From positions 1 through 64,000 of the forward strand of contig NZ_JAHZAX010000008.1 of NCBI RefSeq assembly GCF_019423705.1: a stretch of 64,000 nt of DNA. Reading direction: 5' to 3'. Numbering within the stretch: the first letter of the stretch is position 1; the number at the start of each line of letters is the position of its first letter. The position numbers and the translations under genes are program-made. This DNA is from Ruminococcus sp. Its GTDB lineage: Bacteria > Bacillota > Clostridia > Oscillospirales > Ruminococcaceae. The notes under the pieces were generated by a model, which was not told where the DNA came from, did not search any database, and saw only the letters and a program-made list of their open reading frames with translations. Shown here piece by piece: positions 61,319 through 64,000 of this stretch.

Positions 61319-62152
61319 TTGAAGCTTTATATTTCCGACCTTGACGGCACTTTGCTCGATCAAAACGCAGAGGTGACGGACTTCACGAAAGAGACTTTGA
61401 ACAGGCTCATAAAAAGCGGTCTGAACTTCACCGCCGCAACAGCAAGAACGCTGGCTTCCGCTGGAAAAATACTTTCGGGGCTGGAGCTTAAACTGCCCGT
61501 TATCCTTATGAACGGCGTGCTGATTTACGATATGTCAACGAAGAAATATGTGAAGATAAACAGCCTTTCAAAAGGCCTTTGCGACCTTGTTGTCGGCTTA
61601 TCGCAAAAGCTCGGGCTAGAGCCATTTATGTATTCGGTATCGGACAACCAGCTTTCCACACGCTACCAACGGTTGATCTCCCCCGCTATGGAGCATTTTT
61701 ACAATGAGCGCAGGGTAAAATATTACAAGTCATTCACAAAGGTCGCAGACCTTTCCGAACACACCGACAACGTGATATACTTCACTTTCATAGCCCCAAA
61801 GGACAAGCTTGCGCCACTTTATGAAGCTTTGAAGGACAACGAAAAGCTTAATATCACATACTATTACGACGTTTACGATCACGAACTTTGGTATCTTGAA
61901 GCCTTTTCGTCGGCGGCTTCAAAGGAGCAGGGCGTGCGTTATCTCCGTGAACATTACGGATTTGACGATATCACAGCTTTCGGCGACAACACCAACGATA
62001 TCCCGATGTTTCGTGCTTCCGATCATTCAATTGCGGTGAAAAATGCCTGCAAGGAAGTTTTGGATTATGCTGACGAGATAATCGGTGCAAACACGGAAAA
62101 CGGCGTTGTAAAGTATCTTCTGACATTATCTGATAATTTGGACACCATATAG
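61319..62152 (+). CDS. HAD-superfamily (Cof-type) phosphatase
   Basis: 277 residues starting at TTG 61319 with GGAGGTG four bases upstream. HAD motif 1 SDLDGTLLD with nucleophile Asp 7, motif 2 TAATART (Thr near 41), a type IIB cap (about 85-190), Lys in SSAASKEQGV (motif 3) and motif 4 FGDNTNDIPMF. Cof-type enzymes hydrolyse small phosphates such as sugar phosphates and flavin or pyridoxal phosphate. Substrate unknown. 12 bases before the MBL gene, so cotranscribed with it and rlmH. Confidence 0.9.
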   Translation: MKLYISDLDGTLLDQNAEVTDFTKETLNRLIKSGLNFTAATARTLASAGKILSGLELKLPVILMNGVLIYDMSTKKYVKINSLSKGLCDLVVGLSQKLGLEPFMYSVSDNQLSTRYQRLISPAMEHFYNERRVKYYKSFTKVADLSEHTDNVIYFTFIAPKDKLAPLYEALKDNEKLNITYYYDVYDHELWYLEAFSSAASKEQGVRYLREHYGFDDITAFGDNTNDIPMFRASDHSIAVKNACKEVLDYADEIIGANTENGVVKYLLTLSDNLDTI

Positions 62153-62164
62153 AAAGGATAATTT

Positions 62165-62950
62165 ATGGCAAGGATATATCCACTTTTTTCATCAAGCAAG
62201 GGCAATGCCACCTTTATCGGCAACCAAAACGGCGGTATCCTTATTGACGCAGGGGTAAGCTGCAAGCGCCTTTGCGACGCTTTGAAGCTCAACGATATCT
62301 CCCCCGAAGCCGTGCAGGGCATTTTCATCACCCACACCCATTCGGATCATATCGCAGGGCTAAAAGTTTTTACAAAGAAATACAATATCCCCGTTTATGC
62401 CCAGCAGACAAATCTTGAAATACTCTGCTCGGGTGATAAAATAAACTCCGCCTGCAAAATCGAAGCTGTTGACGGCGTTGAAATTGCGGTGGGCGATCAC
62501 AAGATAAAGGCGTTCACAACCTTTCACGATACTCCAGCAAGCTGCGGTTATCAGATAACCACCCCCGATGACAAGCAAGTCTGCGTTTGCACAGACCTTG
62601 GCATTGTGACTGACGAAGTTAAAGCCAGCCTTGCGGGCTCTGACCTTGTGCTGCTTGAATCCAATTACGATGAAGCAATGCTGAAAAACGGCGCATATCC
62701 ATACGATCTGAAAATGCGTATCGCCTCAGATCACGGACATCTTTCAAATGCCGACTGCGGCAAACAGCTTGGCGATCTTATGGAAAACGGCACCTGCAAA
62801 TTTATCCTCGGACACCTCAGTCAAGAGAACAACACGCCTTTCCACGCAGAAAATTCAGCAGTGAAAGCCCTTGTGCAATACCGCAGGAACAGCGATTACA
62901 TTTTACATATAGCAAAGCCCGAGGGCAACGGAATGGCGGTGGCATTTTGA
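62165..62950 (+). CDS. MBL-fold metallo-hydrolase (YycJ/WalJ-like)
   Basis: 261 residues. Metallo-beta-lactamase fold with the metal motif THTHSDHIAG (about 56-65), further His in FTTFHDTPASCGYQI, Asp in CTDLG and His in LGHLSQENN. Closest in layout to the YycJ/WalJ group, exonuclease-like hydrolases that in Bacillus lie near rlmH, as here. Role in DNA or cell-wall homeostasis is inferred from those relatives. AAAGGAT precedes ATG 62165; overlaps rlmH by 4 bases. Confidence 0.88.
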   Translation: MARIYPLFSSSKGNATFIGNQNGGILIDAGVSCKRLCDALKLNDISPEAVQGIFITHTHSDHIAGLKVFTKKYNIPVYAQQTNLEILCSGDKINSACKIEAVDGVEIAVGDHKIKAFTTFHDTPASCGYQITTPDDKQVCVCTDLGIVTDEVKASLAGSDLVLLESNYDEAMLKNGAYPYDLKMRIASDHGHLSNADCGKQLGDLMENGTCKFILGHLSQENNTPFHAENSAVKALVQYRRNSDYILHIAKPEGNGMAVAF

Positions 62951-63432
62951 TAAAGATAAATCTTATAACAGTCGGCAAACTGAAAGAAAAATACTGGCGT
63001 GACGCAGCGGCGGAGTATTCAAAGCGCCTTGGTGCGTTCTGCAAGCTGGATATCGTTGAACTTAACGAATCACGCCTTTCGGACGACCCCTCAGAGAAAG
63101 AAAAGTCCGCAGCCCTTGAAGCAGAAGCAAAAATGATGAAAAACTATCTCGACACAAAGGGCGCATTCAACATCGCAATGTGCATTGAGGGCAAGCAGCT
63201 TTCGAGCGAAAAGCTTTCTCAAAAGCTCAGCGATTGCGGTCTCAACGGGTTCAGTACGGTGAATTTCATAATCGGCTCCTCATTCGGCATTGCCCCCGAG
63301 GTCAAATCAAGAGCGCATATGAAGCTTTCAATGTCCGAAATGACATTTCCCCATCAGCTTGCAAGAATAATGCTGCTGGAGCAGATATACAGGGCGTTTC
63401 AGATAAGCGCAAACACAAAATATCACAAATAA
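62947..63432 (+). CDS. rlmH: 23S rRNA pseudouridine1915 N3-methyltransferase RlmH
   Basis: 161 residues. Small SPOUT (knotted) methyltransferase that methylates pseudouridine 1915 in helix 69 of 23S rRNA. VGKLKEKYWRDAAAEYSKRL at the start, the AMCIEGKQLSSE strand, SAM-binding FIIGSSFGIAPEV, and the conserved C-terminal MTFPHQLARIMLLEQIYRAF...YHK. Starts at TTG 62947, overlapping the preceding stop (TTGA-type coupling) with GGTGG upstream. Last gene of the HAD-MBL-rlmH operon. Confidence 0.95.
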   Translation: MIKINLITVGKLKEKYWRDAAAEYSKRLGAFCKLDIVELNESRLSDDPSEKEKSAALEAEAKMMKNYLDTKGAFNIAMCIEGKQLSSEKLSQKLSDCGLNGFSTVNFIIGSSFGIAPEVKSRAHMKLSMSEMTFPHQLARIMLLEQIYRAFQISANTKYHK

Positions 63433-63444
63433 ATCAATAAAGCA

Positions 63445-63599
63445 GAAGAAAGCCGCCTTGATCCCTCAAGACGGCTTTCAAAGCATCGGTTATTTGGCAG
63501 GCGTACAACTCTCCTGCGTTTCTCAAGGTTTCCCTTTGTCAGTACCAGCGGCGTGTGGACTGTACGAATTCCTCCACCTCAAATAACCTTTCTTATCTT
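63445..63599 (-). ncRNA. Predicted structured non-coding RNA (about 150 nt)
   Basis: A near-perfect promoter (TTGACA, 16, TATAAT) at 63606-63633 fires into 150 bases with no ORF. The RNA closes with a 9-base-pair stem GGTTATTTG / CAAATAACC (63488-63496 with 63580-63588), has an inner helix CGTACA / TGTACG, a GTGGA...TCCAC hairpin and an AAGG-GAAA-CCTT tetraloop, and ends with a 14-base hairpin (63448-63479). Size and strength suggest a housekeeping RNA such as 6S RNA. The SRP RNA core motif (GGAAGGAAGCAG type) is absent. Family not recognised. Confidence 0.6.
63448..63479. terminator. Hairpin ending rlmH and the non-coding RNA
   Basis: GAAAGCCGCCTTGA / TCAAGACGGCTTTC (one mismatch) with a four-base loop. 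T-tract is poor on both strands (TTTCTTC on the minus). Confidence 0.6.
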
Positions 63600-63605
63600 A
63601 CTCAT

Positions 63606-63633
63606 ATTATAACATATTTCACTCATTTGTCAA
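63606..63633 (-). promoter_or_regulatory. Promoter of the non-coding RNA
   Basis: TTGACA, 16 bases, TATAAT on the minus strand, just after the foldase terminator. Confidence 0.8.
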
Positions 63634-63634
63634 C

Positions 63635-63668
63635 AAAAACCGCCGCACCCAGTTTCGGGTACGGCGGT
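63635..63668 (-). terminator. Terminator after the foldase-like gene
   Basis: ACCGCCGCACCC / GGGTACGGCGGT (one mismatch) followed by TTTTTG on the minus strand. Confidence 0.85.
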
Positions 63669-63680
63669 CATTATTTTTCA

Positions 63681-64000
63681 TCAAGACGTTTTGTTCTTGC
63701 TGTAATATTCCGTTTGCTTATCGTAAACGACCTTTGGCGTGTATCGCTTGATCGCCTTGTTGTTTACCGTTATGTTGAGCTCATCGACCCAGCTTGTTAT
63801 CTTTGACTGGAAGTCGTCGCTCTTCATCTGCTGCAAAACGCTTTTGTGATTGTCGGTAGCATATTCCTGACTGCGCTTTGTAACGTCGCCCCTGATGATG
63901 ATGTAATATGAAGTGTCGTCCTCATATGCGGAAGCCACGTCAACATCAAGCTTGTTAACTGCGGTGAGCAGCTTGCCGCTTGCGGTATCCTTCTGGCTGT
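63681..64000 (-). CDS. Probable PrsA/SurA-like foldase, C-terminal part
   Basis: 106 codons of an open frame running off the window edge, so only the C-terminal end is seen: SQKDTASGKLLTAVNK, then YIIIRGDVTKRSQEYATDN, LQQMKSDDFQSKITSWVDELN and a Lys-rich end. The run DTSYYIIIRGDV followed by a helix and a short final strand resembles the end of secreted peptidyl-prolyl isomerases (PrsA/SurA type), where a C-terminal helical part follows the isomerase domain. The assignment is tentative because the diagnostic domain lies outside the window. Confidence 0.5.
   Translation of the reverse strand, partial: SQKDTASGKLLTAVNKLDVDVASAYEDDTSYYIIIRGDVTKRSQEYATDNHKSVLQQMKSDDFQSKITSWVDELNITVNNKAIKRYTPKVVYDKQTEYYSKNKTS

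Noticed and set aside
63480..63600. Signal recognition particle RNA.
   Set aside because: The conserved GGAA loop with its GGAAGCAG side strand is missing, although size would fit a small SRP RNA.

Overview
The window looks like chromosome from a fibre-degrading gut or rumen Firmicute of the Ruminococcus type (Oscillospiria). Evidence: a GH3 beta-glucosidase with the catalytic domain at the C-terminus, a layout known from Ruminococcus albus and Butyrivibrio; an ATP-type PEP carboxykinase; Gram-positive housekeeping genes (secG-rnr, an ECF transporter module, ClpE, CvpA, a YycJ/WalJ-like hydrolase with rlmH); a tyrosine T-box; and AGGAGG-type ribosome binding sites with frequent TTG and GTG starts. 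It is inference from gene content, not a species call.

Layout. 1-7.8 kb (minus strand): start of pckA, the permuted GH3 enzyme, an ECF sigma factor with a membrane-anchored tail, and a second GH3 enzyme. 8-14.6 kb: a complete four-gene Wadjet (jetABCD) anti-plasmid defence operon, visibly more AT-rich than its surroundings, beside a tRNA-Ser(CGA) gene. 15-18 kb: DUF6512 membrane protein, acyl-CoA synthetase-like enzyme, Thr-rich lipoprotein. 18.5-22.5 kb (plus): DUF389 protein, secG, rnr. 22.5-26.1 kb: a heterodimeric ABC exporter with one degenerate ATP site. 26.1-26.6 kb: a short antisense-RNA/small-ORF locus. 26.6-35.5 kb (plus): FucO-type dehydrogenase, a two-component system, T-box plus tyrS, and a VTC / DUF4956 / secreted DUF4353-like cluster.

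35.6-43.5 kb holds four glycolytic genes (gap, gpmI, tpiA, pgk), each oriented leftward. They are interrupted by a degenerate histidine kinase, two DUF3592-like proteins and a TfoX-N protein. tpiA and pgk carry near-consensus Rex boxes at their promoters, suggesting NADH/NAD+ control. 43.6-55.4 kb is a long leftward run: clpE, cvpA, a DUF5711 protein, truA, the ECF module (ecfT, ecfA2, ecfA1), a 27-residue-repeat LEA-like protein, a PfkB kinase, a methyltransferase and a flavoprotein. 55.4-59.3 kb: glmM and ruvB-ruvA-ruvC. 59.9-63.4 kb (plus): murA, a HAD phosphatase, an MBL hydrolase and rlmH. The window closes with a strongly promoted minus-strand non-coding RNA and the 3' end of a probable PrsA-like foldase.

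The known defence system is Wadjet. The least explained elements are the small RNA at 26.3-26.4 kb, the structured RNA at 63.45-63.60 kb, the orphan hairpin upstream of murA, the possible leader ORF of pckA, and a family of dispersed short palindromes.
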